Positions 36,635-46,721 of a stretch of 64,000 nt of DNA are shown here, one piece after another. The position numbers were made by a program, and so were the translations under genes. Numbering within the stretch: the first letter of the stretch is position 1; each line of letters opens with the position of its first letter. Below the pieces are notes generated by a model. That model was not told the origin of the DNA and did not search any database. It worked only from the letters and a program-made list of their open reading frames with translations. The DNA comes from Clostridium sp. AM58-1XD (GTDB lineage: Bacteria; Bacillota; Clostridia; Lachnospirales; Lachnospiraceae), in the NCBI RefSeq assembly GCF_003464085.1, contig NZ_QSDR01000003.1, positions 124,001-188,000 on the forward strand, written 5' to 3'.

Positions 36635-39013
36635 TTATTTAAATGTCACAATCGTAACGCCTGTATCGCCTTCGCCGAATTCGCCGAGGCGGAATTCCTT
36701 GACATATTTTAACTTCTTTAAATGCTTGTGAACGCCGGCCTTTAAAGCTCCGGTACCCCGCCCGTGGACAACGCGGACCTGATTAAGATGGGAAAGATAA
36801 GCATCATCCAGATATTTATCCAACACTGGAAGCGCTTCATCAACGGTCATTCCGATCAGGTTCACTTCCGGTGATATACTGCCGGATTTGGACATGCGTA
36901 TTTTTCCGCTTCCCGTCTTGCTCAGGGCAGGACCGGTAAGAACCGGTTCGTCCAGCAGCTCAAGATCCTTTATGTTGACGAGTGAACGCAATATACCCAT
37001 CTGGACATATAAATCACCCCTGGCATTTGGGAGTGAGCTGACCGTTCCGTTCAGATTCATTGTCAGTACCCGCACCCCGTCGCCGATTTTCAGCTTTTTC
37101 GGGGAAACGGATTTTGCCGGTTTTTGCTTTTGCCTGTTTCCAAGAGTCAGATCCTTTTCCACATCACCCAGCTTTTCGCGCAGTTTTGTACGCTCTGCCT
37201 CCAGTTGCTTGGACAGACCGGCAGAATCACCCAGCTTATTGATGCTGCGGATCGTCTGGTCCGCCGTCTCTTTGGCTTCCCGGAGGATGCGCTGAGCCTC
37301 TTCTTTGGCGTCGTGTATAAATGTTTCACGCCGTTCGTCGAGCCGCTCTTCTTTCTTTTCCAACCGTGATTTCAGCTGTTCAATCTCCGCTTTGTAGGCT
37401 TGTATCTCTTCTCGTTCCTTTTCAATCGTGACGCGGCTTTCTTCCAGATGGGCGATCAGGTCTTCAAACGTCTCATCCTTGGCCTCCAGATGAGTCCTGG
37501 CATCATCTATAATATAGGACGGAAGGCCAAGTTTCTGGGAGATGGCAAAGGCGTTGCTCTTGCCTGGAATGCCGATCAGAAGGCGGTAGGTAGGCCTCAG
37601 CGTCTCCACGCTGAACTCGCAGCAGGCATTTTCCACACCAGGCGTCGTAAGGGCAAATACCTTCAGCTCGCTGTAGTGGGTAGTAGCCATTGTCCTGCAT
37701 TTCATATTGTGAAGGAAGGAAAGGATGGCGATCGCCAGCGCGGCTCCCTCGGTCGGGTCGGTGCCGGCTCCAAGTTCGTCGAACAGACAGAGGGAATTGG
37801 AGTCCGCCTGTTCCAGAATCCTGACAATGTTCGTCATATGTGAAGAAAATGTACTAAGGCTTTGCTCAATGCTCTGCTCGTCGCCGATATCGGCAAAAAT
37901 TTCTTCAAAGACAGACAGTTGGGAACCGTCAAACGCAGGAATGTGAAGTCCCGCCTGTCCCATCAGCGTGAAGAGGCCGACCGTTTTTAAGGATACGGTC
38001 TTTCCGCCTGTATTGGGGCCTGTGACGATGAGAAGATCGAAATCTTTGCCCAGACTGATATTGATGGGAACAACTGTATCCGGATTCAGCAGCGGATGGC
38101 GCCCGTCCTTGATATTGATATAATGATTCCTGTTAAATACAGGCGCACTGCAGCGGTAATGGCGGGACAGCGCAGCTTTTGCAAAGATAAAATCAAGCTT
38201 TGTGAGGATTTCCAGATCAGTTGTCAGTTCTTCGATGTACGGACAGACCTGATTGCTCAGATCAGCAAGAACCGCTTCGATTTCTTTCTGTTCCTGTATT
38301 TCCAACTCTCGAAGTTCATTGTTCAGCTTGATAATAGCCATTGGCTCTATAAAAAGTGTGGAACCGGTAGAAGACTGGTCGTGCACCATACCGGAAACCT
38401 GATTTTTATATTCTGATTTTACCGGCAGACAATATCTGCCGTCTCTCATGGTAATAACGGCGTCCTGAAGGTAGGAACGGGTAGAATTTAAAATCGTATT
38501 CAGCTGTGTGTGTACCTTATCCTGAATGGACTTCATAGAACGGCGCACGTGGCGGAGTCCGGGGCTGGCTTCATCGCTGACTTCATCTTCGGAGATGATG
38601 CAGCGTTTGATCTCATTGTTGACAGGCGTCAACGGTTCCAGAGAACGGAACATGCCTTCCAGAGAATCATCGGGAAGCTCTGTTTCTTCATGACGTCCGT
38701 ATGCTTTGGCCCGGGCGGCTATGGTCATGACCGAGCTGATGGCCAGGAGTTCCGGAATGCTGAGAGAGCTGCCTATTTCCAAACGCTTTAAGGAATCACG
38801 GATATCCTTTAATCCGCTGAAGGAAACGGTTCCCTTCTGGCGCACACGGGTAACAGCATCCGTCGTTTCCAGCTGATTCTGTACGATTTCGTCAAAGTCT
38901 GAAGACGGGACAAGACTGCGGCAGAGGTCCCTGCCAGCGGTAGAGGAAGCATAGTCTGCCAGCTGGTCGATAATTTTATTATATTCCAACGTTTTTAACG
39001 CTTTTTGATTCAT
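36635..39013 (-). CDS. mutS2: Endonuclease MutS2
   Basis: The chosen ATG at 39013 (MNQKALKTLEYNKI) follows AAAAGGTGATTTCA; 792 residues. It has the MutS2 core and clamp helices, an ABC-type ATPase (VTGPNTGGKTVSLKT, LFDELGAGTDPTEGAAL, TTHYSELK), a coiled-coil region (about 515-600) and a C-terminal Smr nuclease domain (VNLIGMTVDEALPVLD, VRVVHGRGTGALK). MutS2 suppresses recombination and, in Bacillus, splits collided ribosomes. It is first in an operon with the two-component system. Confidence 0.95.
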   Translation of the reverse strand: MNQKALKTLEYNKIIDQLADYASSTAGRDLCRSLVPSSDFDEIVQNQLETTDAVTRVRQKGTVSFSGLKDIRDSLKRLEIGSSLSIPELLAISSVMTIAARAKAYGRHEETELPDDSLEGMFRSLEPLTPVNNEIKRCIISEDEVSDEASPGLRHVRRSMKSIQDKVHTQLNTILNSTRSYLQDAVITMRDGRYCLPVKSEYKNQVSGMVHDQSSTGSTLFIEPMAIIKLNNELRELEIQEQKEIEAVLADLSNQVCPYIEELTTDLEILTKLDFIFAKAALSRHYRCSAPVFNRNHYINIKDGRHPLLNPDTVVPINISLGKDFDLLIVTGPNTGGKTVSLKTVGLFTLMGQAGLHIPAFDGSQLSVFEEIFADIGDEQSIEQSLSTFSSHMTNIVRILEQADSNSLCLFDELGAGTDPTEGAALAIAILSFLHNMKCRTMATTHYSELKVFALTTPGVENACCEFSVETLRPTYRLLIGIPGKSNAFAISQKLGLPSYIIDDARTHLEAKDETFEDLIAHLEESRVTIEKEREEIQAYKAEIEQLKSRLEKKEERLDERRETFIHDAKEEAQRILREAKETADQTIRSINKLGDSAGLSKQLEAERTKLREKLGDVEKDLTLGNRQKQKPAKSVSPKKLKIGDGVRVLTMNLNGTVSSLPNARGDLYVQMGILRSLVNIKDLELLDEPVLTGPALSKTGSGKIRMSKSGSISPEVNLIGMTVDEALPVLDKYLDDAYLSHLNQVRVVHGRGTGALKAGVHKHLKKLKYVKEFRLGEFGEGDTGVTIVTFK

Positions 39014-39090
39014 TGAAATCACCTTTTCTTTTATTATGACTGATTATTTATATTATGAGAATTTACGGTTATATTTATCACTGTTAAAAG

Positions 39091-39241
39091 TGCGCAGATA
39101 TAATGTCCGCTATGCGCACATTATACGATAGGCTTAAGCGCCTATCGGCCTCCGGCGGAAAAGAGCGCCCATATTTCTGCGGAGAACGCAGAAAATGGAA
39201 TGCGCAGATATAATGTCTGCTATGCGCACATTATATCATAG
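39091..39241. repeat. Two 41-base palindromic repeats flanking a GC-rich hairpin
   Basis: The same 41 bases, differing at three positions, occur at 39091-39131 and 39201-39241. Each holds a 27-base inverted repeat, TATAATGTCCGC-TAT-GCGCACATTATA (11 of 12 paired). Between them are smaller dyads. The 402-base gap between mutS2 and the HtrA-like gene otherwise shows only the ribosome site of the latter. It could be a small repeat element. Confidence 0.7.
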
Positions 39242-39414
39242 AACACAGAGCATTTACCAGTCCTTTTGAGAAGAGGATTTTTACGGGGGCGGCCAGCAGA
39301 AAGGCTTGCATAAGAACAGGAAGAAAAGTATAATAGGAATAGATTTCAAAAAACTGAAAATGGGACAGCATGCTGCAGGGTATTGTGGATACCTGCTTTG
39401 ACAGGAGGTTGTTT

Positions 39415-40725
39415 ATGCCGGAGATAAAGGGACCAGGGAGCGAGTTGCCGAAAAAGAAGAAATTTATTAATGAAAAGATCGTAAAACAGCCAATGACGAG
39501 GAGGCAGTTGGCGAAACGGGCTGCCGCCTTTTTATTTCTTGCCGCCCTGTTTGGCGTAATTGCGGCAGTTACCTTTGTTCTGTCAAAACCGTTTGCCGAG
39601 CGGTATATCGGCGGAAATGGTACAGGGGAAAGCCAGACGATCAGTATTCCCAAGGATGAGGAGACGACACCGGCGGCAGAACCGACGACAGAGGCAGAAG
39701 AGAAGGAGTCAACACCGATCAGCGAGCTGGTGAAAGACGCAGTGGAAAATTACCATTTTGACATTCATGATGTGGACGACATATTTAATAATCTGAAACA
39801 GGCAGGGCAGAAAGCAAATAAGAGCATTGTAACCGTTCACTCTGTAAAGAGACAGACGGACTGGTTTGACAATCCGATCGAGAGTGCGGGACAGTATGCG
39901 GGCGCCGTGATCGCTGTTACGGACAGTGAGATACTTGTGATCGTACCGGAGACGGCTTTAGAGGCGGCCGACGCCATTCACGTGACGCTTTATGACGGAA
40001 CGGAGCTGAAGGGAACAAAGAAGCAGGCCGACAAGGTTACTGGTCTTGCTGTTATCAGCGTAAAGAAGTCAGAGCTGCCTAAAGAAAAGCTGACTGCGAT
40101 TGAGCCGTTCAAACTGGGCAATTCCTATACGGTGAAGGCAGGCGATCTGGTTCTTTCCGTGGGTGCGCCTCTCGGTATGCCATATTCGTTTGACTATGGA
40201 ACGGTTCACTATGTGGCAAGAAATGTTCAGACGACGGACGGAACTACAGGTATTATGTTTGCCGGTGTCAGGGGAAATGCAGATGCCGGAACATTTCTTT
40301 TGAATACGGCAGGAGAAATTATCGGCTGGATTACAGATAATTACGAGAATGAATCGAATTCCGGTACGACGATTGCGGAAGGAATATCAGATTATAAGGG
40401 GATTCTGGAAAAAATGAGCAACGGAATTCCTGTCGCTTATCTCGGAATCAAGGGGCAGGAAATTACGGAAGATATGACAGGTGACGGTACTCCAAAGGGC
40501 ATTTATGTATATGAATCCATATCCGGAGGCCCTGCGTATTCGGCAGGCATCCAGAATGGGGATATCATTACGCAGATGAATGGAGAGCCGGTACTGACGA
40601 TGAAGGAGTTTCAGGCCAGAATTGAAAAAATGGATGAAGGCCAGCCTGTAGAAATTGTCATAAACCGCAATGGGAGAGAGGAGTATACAGAGCTTCAGTA
40701 TCAGGTTGTGCCTGGAGCCAGATGA
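39415..40725 (+). CDS. HtrA/DegP-like membrane-anchored protein with PDZ domain and no catalytic triad
   Basis: The ATG at 39415 follows CAGGAGGTTGTTT; 436 residues. A basic N-terminus and one membrane segment (about 36-57) are followed by a Thr/Glu-rich linker, a trypsin-like double barrel (about 130-330) and a PDZ domain (about 340-432; GPAYSAGIQNGDIITQMNG). The triad is gone: the His site reads IVPETAL (about 178), the Asp site TGLAVI (Gly at 210) and the GNSGG Ser site NADAGT (about 290). The structural residues are kept, so it likely binds peptides rather than cutting them. The gene is intact. Confidence 0.87.
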   Translation: MPEIKGPGSELPKKKKFINEKIVKQPMTRRQLAKRAAAFLFLAALFGVIAAVTFVLSKPFAERYIGGNGTGESQTISIPKDEETTPAAEPTTEAEEKESTPISELVKDAVENYHFDIHDVDDIFNNLKQAGQKANKSIVTVHSVKRQTDWFDNPIESAGQYAGAVIAVTDSEILVIVPETALEAADAIHVTLYDGTELKGTKKQADKVTGLAVISVKKSELPKEKLTAIEPFKLGNSYTVKAGDLVLSVGAPLGMPYSFDYGTVHYVARNVQTTDGTTGIMFAGVRGNADAGTFLLNTAGEIIGWITDNYENESNSGTTIAEGISDYKGILEKMSNGIPVAYLGIKGQEITEDMTGDGTPKGIYVYESISGGPAYSAGIQNGDIITQMNGEPVLTMKEFQARIEKMDEGQPVEIVINRNGREEYTELQYQVVPGAR

Positions 40726-40821
40726 TCCGACAGCACGTAAGAATGATCGTGGGCCGTGAGTTGAGACAGAGCGCTTAACCAGGCCGGAATGGGCTGGAAA
40801 GCAGAACACAATGTATGACTG

Positions 40822-40940
40822 GAGGGTGTCGCAAAAAGGAATAAAGTATTGCCGCTGATACAAGATGGATTGACTTGGCAACTGCCTGGAACGCAATCTG
40901 GTATCAGTGGCACAGCTGATTCGATTTTTGCAACACCCTC
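40822..40940. repeat. 119-base imperfect inverted-repeat element (MITE-like)
   Basis: The ends GAGGGTGTCGCAAAAA and TTTTTGCAACACCCTC match at 15 of 16 paired positions. An inner stem pairs TGCCGCTGATACAAGAT with ATCTGGTATCAGTGGCA (15 of 17). Terminal repeats of this kind suggest a non-autonomous transposable remnant. No clear target duplication is visible. The inner stem resembles hairpins near 54.8 and 61.5 kb. The rest of the 393-base gap (40726-41118) shows no gene. Confidence 0.6.
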
Positions 40941-41118
40941 TGTCTTTTCGTTTCAGGGGGCGCCGGCGGCGTGGCAAAATCTGACGCGGAATTACTTCTG
41001 CTTGCAGGAGTAAGAATGTTCCTGTATACTTGAGAATGACCGCAATTCAGGCTGTTTTTGGTGGAAGGAAAATCAGAATCGGCCAAACGACATAGAGAAT
41101 GGAAAAGAGGAGAATAAA

Positions 41119-42063
41119 ATGAAATATATTGATACATTAAAAGAGGGGATGCACGTTTCAACCGTGTATCTTTGCAAAACGAAGCAGATTGCCCTTACAA
41201 AGGCAGGAAAAGAGTATGGAAACCTGATTCTTCAGGATAAGACAGGAACCGTCGATGCAAAAATATGGGATTTGGGATCCCCCGGAATCTGTAATTTTGA
41301 AGCGATGGATTATGTATGTGTAGAGGCAGATGTAACCGTATTTCAGAACACCAATCAGCTGAATGTAAAGAGGATCAGAAAGGCGGAAGAGGGGGAATAC
41401 GTGCCGGCTGATTATCTTCCTGTTTCAAAAAAGGACATCGGCAGGATGTACATGGAGCTGACCGGATATATCAGTACGCTGAAAAACGCAAAACTGAGAG
41501 CGCTTGCCGCCAGCTTCTTCATTGATGATAAGGATTTTGCAAAGGCATTTCAGTTCCATTCCGCCGCTAAAAGTGTACATCATGGGTTTGTGGGCGGCCT
41601 GCTGGAGCATACGCTGAGCGTCGTGAAGATGAGCGACTTTTTCGCGGGACAGTATCCGATGATTAACCGTGACCTGCTCCTGACCGCAGCCATGTTTCAC
41701 GATATTGGAAAGCTAAAGGAGTTATCGACATTTCCGGAAAACGATTACACGGACGCCGGACAGCTCCTGGGGCATATTGTGATCGGTTCTCAGATGATTT
41801 CAGATCGTATCCGCCAGATTCCGGATTTTCCAGCGAAGCTGGGGGCAGAGCTGATTCACTGTATTCTGGCGCATCACGGAGAACTGGAGTATGGCTCGCC
41901 GAAGAAACCGGCATTGCTGGAAGCGCTGGCGTTGAATTTTGCAGATAATGCAGACGCAAAGATGGAAACGATGATGGAGGCTCTCCAGTCAGGCGGAGAA
42001 AATATGGGATGGCTCGGATTTAACCGTTTTCTGGACAGCAACATCCGCAGAACGGGAGAATAA
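41119..42063 (+). CDS. 3'-5' exoribonuclease YhaM family protein (OB fold plus HD domain)
   Basis: The 314-residue protein has an N-terminal OB-fold nucleic-acid-binding domain (about 15-90; GNLILQDKTGTVDAKIWD) and a C-terminal HD domain (HHGFVGGLLEHTLSV, MFHDIGKLKEL, LAHHGELEYGSPKKP). This is the YhaM layout; YhaM degrades RNA and single-stranded DNA 3' to 5' with Mn. All HD metal ligands appear present. The ATG at 41119 follows AAAGAGGAG. The rlmD-like gene starts 12 bases after its stop. Confidence 0.92.
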   Translation: MKYIDTLKEGMHVSTVYLCKTKQIALTKAGKEYGNLILQDKTGTVDAKIWDLGSPGICNFEAMDYVCVEADVTVFQNTNQLNVKRIRKAEEGEYVPADYLPVSKKDIGRMYMELTGYISTLKNAKLRALAASFFIDDKDFAKAFQFHSAAKSVHHGFVGGLLEHTLSVVKMSDFFAGQYPMINRDLLLTAAMFHDIGKLKELSTFPENDYTDAGQLLGHIVIGSQMISDRIRQIPDFPAKLGAELIHCILAHHGELEYGSPKKPALLEALALNFADNADAKMETMMEALQSGGENMGWLGFNRFLDSNIRRTGE

Positions 42064-42075
42064 AGGGAAAGATAC

Positions 42076-43478
42076 ATGGATTTAAAAAAGAATGATATTT
42101 TTACCGTAGAAATTACGGATATGAGTGATGATGGAGCCGGGATTGGAAAGCTGGACGGATATATATGGTTTATTAAGGACGCGATGATCGGCGATATTGT
42201 TGAGGCCAGCGTCATGAAAACAAAGAAATCGTATGGTTTTGCCAGGCTGCGTCAGGTTGTAAAGCCTTCTGATGTCAGGACGGCAGCAAAGTGCCCGGTG
42301 GCAAGGCAGTGCGGCGGGTGCCAGCTCCAGGCGATGGACTATGAGGCCAGCTGAAATATAAGGAAAAAAAGGTGTATAACAATCTGAAACGAATCGGCGG
42401 GCTGGACAGCCTGTTTCTGCCGGATGAAGAGGGCTGGGAGGAAGGCAGTCAAGGCTGCCGGATGGAACCGATCATAGGGATGGAAGACCCGTGGCGCTAC
42501 CGCAATAAGGCCCAGTTTCCTTTTGGCCGCGACAGGAACGGACGGATTACAGCCGGCTTTTACGCAGGCAGGACTCACGATATTATCGAAAATGAGGACT
42601 GTCTGCTTGGTGCGGAAGAAAATAAGGCCGTGCTGAAAATTATTAAAAATTTCATGGAAGAATATCATATTGAGCCTTATTGTGAGGGGAACCATAAAGG
42701 CTTTATCCGTCATGCCCTGATCCGAAAGGGATTTTGTACCGGAGAAATCATGGTATGTATTGTGATCAACGGGAAATCTCTGCCCCAATGGGAAGTACTT
42801 ACCGAAAGGCTGAAGACCGTAGAAGGGATGACGAGCATTTCCATTAATATCAATATGGAAAAAACGAATGTGATCCTTGGAAAAGAAATCATAAACTTAT
42901 ATGGGCCCGGCTATATTACGGACTATATTGGAAATGTTAAATACCAGATTTCTCCGCTCTCTTTTTATCAGGTCAATCCTGTTCAGACGAAACGGCTATA
43001 TGAGACAGCTCTGGAGTACGCGGAACTGGCTGGAAATGAGACGGTATGGGATTTATACTGCGGAATCGGAACGATTTCCCTGTTCCTGTCCCAGAAGGCG
43101 AAAAAGGTCTGCGGCGTGGAAATCGTTCCCCAGGCTATTGAAGACGCAAGAAGAAACGCAGATCTGAATCACATGGGGAACGTGGAATTTTTTGTGGGAA
43201 AGGCGGAAGAAGTGCTGCCTGAGCAGTATGAAAAGAACCATGTACATGCAGATGTGATTGTGGTGGATCCGCCCAGAAAGGGATGCGATTTTGTCTGCCT
43301 CGATACGATCGTTAAAATGGCTCCGGAACGGGTGGTTTACGTGAGCTGCGATTCCGCTACTCTGGCCAGAGATGTGAAGTATCTTGGTGAGAAAGGATAT
43401 CAGGTAAAAAGGGTTAGATGCTGTGATATGTTTCCTCATACGGGACACGTGGAGACGGTGACGCTGCTGACAAAATGA
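42076..43478 (+). CDS. 23S rRNA (uracil-C5)-methyltransferase, RlmD/RlmCD type (frameshifted in this sequence)
   Basis: The first frame has a TRAM domain (TDMSDDGAGIGKLDGY) and the iron-sulfur cysteines CPVARQCGGCQLQ, and ends at 42354 after MDYEAS. The second continues QLKYKEKKVYNNLKRIGG and has the methyltransferase half: NPVQTKRLYETALEYA, DLYCGIGTISLFLS, VVDPPRKGCD with the catalytic region YVSCDSATLARD, and HVETVTLL. Adding one C (GCC-CAG, about 42348) gives about 467 residues, normal length. It methylates U1939 or a nearby uridine of 23S rRNA. It ends 13 bases before the Type III mod gene. Confidence 0.9.
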
Positions 43479-43491
43479 GGAGGTACCATGA

Positions 43492-46400
43492 ATGAATGAT
43501 AAATTGCAACGCTTTATAAACCTTATGCGTTCCGTATTTGAACTGGATAAATCCGACCTCGATTTTGGCATTTACCGCATTATGAATATCCGCAATGCGG
43601 AAATTGAGAAATTCCTTACAGAAGGTCTTCCTGAAAAAGTTCAGGAGGCTTTGGCTCCGTATGCGAACGAAGATAAATCGAAAATCAAACAGCAGATGGA
43701 AGATATTGAAAATAATGCGAAACAGTTTGGTTTTGATGATATCTCATCCCTGCCTGAAAATAATCCGATGGCGCAGAAGTATGCAGATTTACAGAGACAG
43801 CTGGTTTCCGGTACAGATATGTCAGCTCTTGAAACGGACGTATATTCTGCGCTGTATTCATTTTTTAACCGCTACTATGATGAAGGCGATTTTATTTCCA
43901 AGCGCCGTTATAAGGAAGGCGTGTACGCCATTCCTTACGAAGGCGAGGAAGTGAAGCTTTACTGGGCAAATCAAGATCAGTATTATATTAAAACCAGTGA
44001 AAATTTTAAAGATTATACATTTGTTGAGGATAATATTACAGTTCATTTCCGCCTAGTGGAAGCAACAGTTGAGCAGAATAACAACAAGGAAGCGGCAGAG
44101 AATAAGCGTACTTTTATGCTGTATACGCCTGAAAATGCAAGGCTGACTCCGGAAGAATTTGAAGCCGCCGGTTTTGATACCTTTTCATGGAATGAGGAGA
44201 CGAAGGAATTAATCATACGGTTTATTTTTGATATTCCAACAGATAAAAAACGCAGATACGATGCGGAGAACTATGATGGAATTGTCGAGTATCTCATGCG
44301 GAAACACAAGGATGTCATGCGGTCGCTGCTTCGCAATATTTCACCAGATAAGAAAAGGGAATTGACTGTTCTGGAAAAGCAGCTGAAAAATTATGTGGCA
44401 AAAAACACATTTGATTACTTCATACACAAAGACCTCCACAGTTTCCTTTCCAGAGAACTTGATTTCTATATCAAGTCTGAAGTGATGCAGCTGGATGATC
44501 TGGACACAGAAAATGAGCGGCAGGTGGACGCTTATCTGGCGAAGGTTCGTGCGATAAAACGTGTGGGTAAAGTTATTATTGATTTTCTGTCTCAAATCGA
44601 GGAGTTTCAGAAAAAGTTATGGTTGAAAAAGAAGTTTGTCGTGCAGACGGACTGGTGCATTACGCTGGACCGGATTGCGACAGAATTCTGGGAAGAGATT
44701 TGTGCAAATAAGGCACAGACAGCTGAGTGGATTGCCATGTTTGCCATTGACCAGGCAAAAGGCTGGACAAACCCGCCGACTGCAGAGTTTTTGCGCCAGA
44801 ATCAAAATCTGATCGTGGATACAGCGCTGTTCAGTACTGATTTTAAGGAGCGCCTGTTAGCTGCAATTGATAATCTGGATGAGCAGACAGACGGAGTGCT
44901 GATCAAGTCTGATAATTTTCAGGCGCTGCAGCTTCTGACGGAACGGTACAGTGGCAAAATCAGGCTGGAATATATTGATCCTCCGTACAACACGGACGCA
45001 AGCAAGATTCTGTATAAAAACGGATATGAGCATTCCAGCTGGATTTCTCTCATGGATTCGCGGTTAGAAGCGGGCAGAAGACTGCTCTCCTCCAATGGAA
45101 TTATTGAGGTTGCAATCGATGATTATGAGATGCGGTATCTGAGCCTGTGTTTAGACCAGATTTTCGGATCAGGCAATGCGATTTCCAATATTGCAATTTT
45201 GACGAATCCGAAGGGGCGTGACCAGGGTTTTATTGCGCAGGCACATGATTATACATTGATGTATGCAAAGAATAAGGTTTTGGCAGAAACAAACAATTTT
45301 ATTCTGACTCCGGAGGAATTGGCAAAAAAATTCTCAAAGTCGAAAGATGGAGAGGCCTTGAGGGAGCTGCCGCTTAAGAGAACCGGAACAGGAAAGCGCC
45401 GCGAAGAACGTCCTTACATGTATTTCCCATTCTTTTTTGCACCGAAATCGAAAGAGCTCTTTGTCATTCCGGAAAAATATTATAAGAAGATTTACGATGC
45501 GGATACACAGACATTCAACGACGATTATCTGCAGTCCGTGATCGACGATTATGCTGAGCGCGGTTACGAGGCAGTTCTGCCTGTAAGCAGCCAGGGAGAA
45601 TTATTCCGTTGGAGATGGGGATATCAAAGCTGTGTAAAAGGTGTCGAGAACGGTACGCTGTTTTGCAAACCGGTCCGCAGCGGCGGGTATGCAATTTATC
45701 AATACGATTTCGCAAATAATGAGGCGACTCCAAAGTCGTTATGGTTCGGAGAACGATATGATGCGTCATCGAAAGGAACAAATCTGCTGGAAAACATGAT
45801 TCCAAAGAATCCGTTTGACTATCCGAAGAGCCTTTACACGGTTATGGATAATATCATAATCGGATCGGATTCCGGCGATACTGTGCTGGATTATTTTGCC
45901 GGTTCAGGAACAACGGGACATGCGGTTATCGAACTGAACAGAACCGTAAAAGGAGCAAAAAGAAAATATGTGCTCGTAGATATGGGTGAGTATTTTGAAA
46001 CGGTAACAAAGACCAGGATCGAAAAGGCCGCTTACTGCGCAGAGTGGAAAAATGGAGTTCCTGTAAACAGAAATACGGGAGTCTCTCAGATCATTAAATA
46101 TATGCGTCTGGAGTCATACGAGGACGCGTTGTCAAATATTCAGATGGCGAATGAAGACGCGGGCCTGCATGCGCTTCTGGGCGAGCAGTATCTTGTACAT
46201 TATATGCTGGATTTGGGTAAGCGGGGAAGTTTGATGGACATCGATTCCTTCCAGGCGCCTTTTGATTACAAGCTGATGATTACGGAAAAGAATGAGTGCA
46301 GGCTGCGCCGTATCGACCTTTGTGAGACGTTTAATTATCTGATCGGCCTTCTGGTTGTCCGTCAGAGCGCAGTTACCTATTACCGCAGTGTGAAGGCAGA

Positions 46401-46719
46401 TACGCCGTCTTACGAGGGGGCTGTGGACTTGATAGAGGATATCGACGGACAATATGCATTTAAACAGATCGAAGGGATTCTTCCCGATCACCGCCGTGTT
46501 CTTATTATCTGGCGCACAGTGACGAATGATCTGCTTGCTTCTAATGCAGCGTTGGATGCCTTTTACCTGAAATACTGCGCAGGCCCATCCCATGGGGAGT
46601 ATGATGTTATTTATGTGAATTGTGACAACAATTTGGAAAATTTACGTACAGACCGGGACAGCTGGAACGTACGATTGACGGAGTCTGAATTCAAACGATT
46701 TATGTTCGAGGAGGTTTAA
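43492..46719 (+). CDS. Type III-like DNA adenine methyltransferase (Mod)
   Basis: The 1075-residue protein has the beta-class order of motifs: IV, YIDPPYNTDAS, at about 492-502, and motif I, VLDYFAGSGTTGHAV, at about 797-811, with a target-recognition segment between. DPPYN points to N6-adenine methylation. The first about 465 residues, with a lysine/glutamate-rich helical region, have no motif that I recognise; that is much longer than classical EcoP1/EcoP15 Mod proteins. The ATG at 43492 follows GAGGAGGTACC. The matching Res gene begins two bases after its stop. Confidence 0.88.
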   Translation: MNDKLQRFINLMRSVFELDKSDLDFGIYRIMNIRNAEIEKFLTEGLPEKVQEALAPYANEDKSKIKQQMEDIENNAKQFGFDDISSLPENNPMAQKYADLQRQLVSGTDMSALETDVYSALYSFFNRYYDEGDFISKRRYKEGVYAIPYEGEEVKLYWANQDQYYIKTSENFKDYTFVEDNITVHFRLVEATVEQNNNKEAAENKRTFMLYTPENARLTPEEFEAAGFDTFSWNEETKELIIRFIFDIPTDKKRRYDAENYDGIVEYLMRKHKDVMRSLLRNISPDKKRELTVLEKQLKNYVAKNTFDYFIHKDLHSFLSRELDFYIKSEVMQLDDLDTENERQVDAYLAKVRAIKRVGKVIIDFLSQIEEFQKKLWLKKKFVVQTDWCITLDRIATEFWEEICANKAQTAEWIAMFAIDQAKGWTNPPTAEFLRQNQNLIVDTALFSTDFKERLLAAIDNLDEQTDGVLIKSDNFQALQLLTERYSGKIRLEYIDPPYNTDASKILYKNGYEHSSWISLMDSRLEAGRRLLSSNGIIEVAIDDYEMRYLSLCLDQIFGSGNAISNIAILTNPKGRDQGFIAQAHDYTLMYAKNKVLAETNNFILTPEELAKKFSKSKDGEALRELPLKRTGTGKRREERPYMYFPFFFAPKSKELFVIPEKYYKKIYDADTQTFNDDYLQSVIDDYAERGYEAVLPVSSQGELFRWRWGYQSCVKGVENGTLFCKPVRSGGYAIYQYDFANNEATPKSLWFGERYDASSKGTNLLENMIPKNPFDYPKSLYTVMDNIIIGSDSGDTVLDYFAGSGTTGHAVIELNRTVKGAKRKYVLVDMGEYFETVTKTRIEKAAYCAEWKNGVPVNRNTGVSQIIKYMRLESYEDALSNIQMANEDAGLHALLGEQYLVHYMLDLGKRGSLMDIDSFQAPFDYKLMITEKNECRLRRIDLCETFNYLIGLLVVRQSAVTYYRSVKADTPSYEGAVDLIEDIDGQYAFKQIEGILPDHRRVLIIWRTVTNDLLASNAALDAFYLKYCAGPSHGEYDVIYVNCDNNLENLRTDRDSWNVRLTESEFKRFMFEEV

Positions 46720-46721
46720 GC

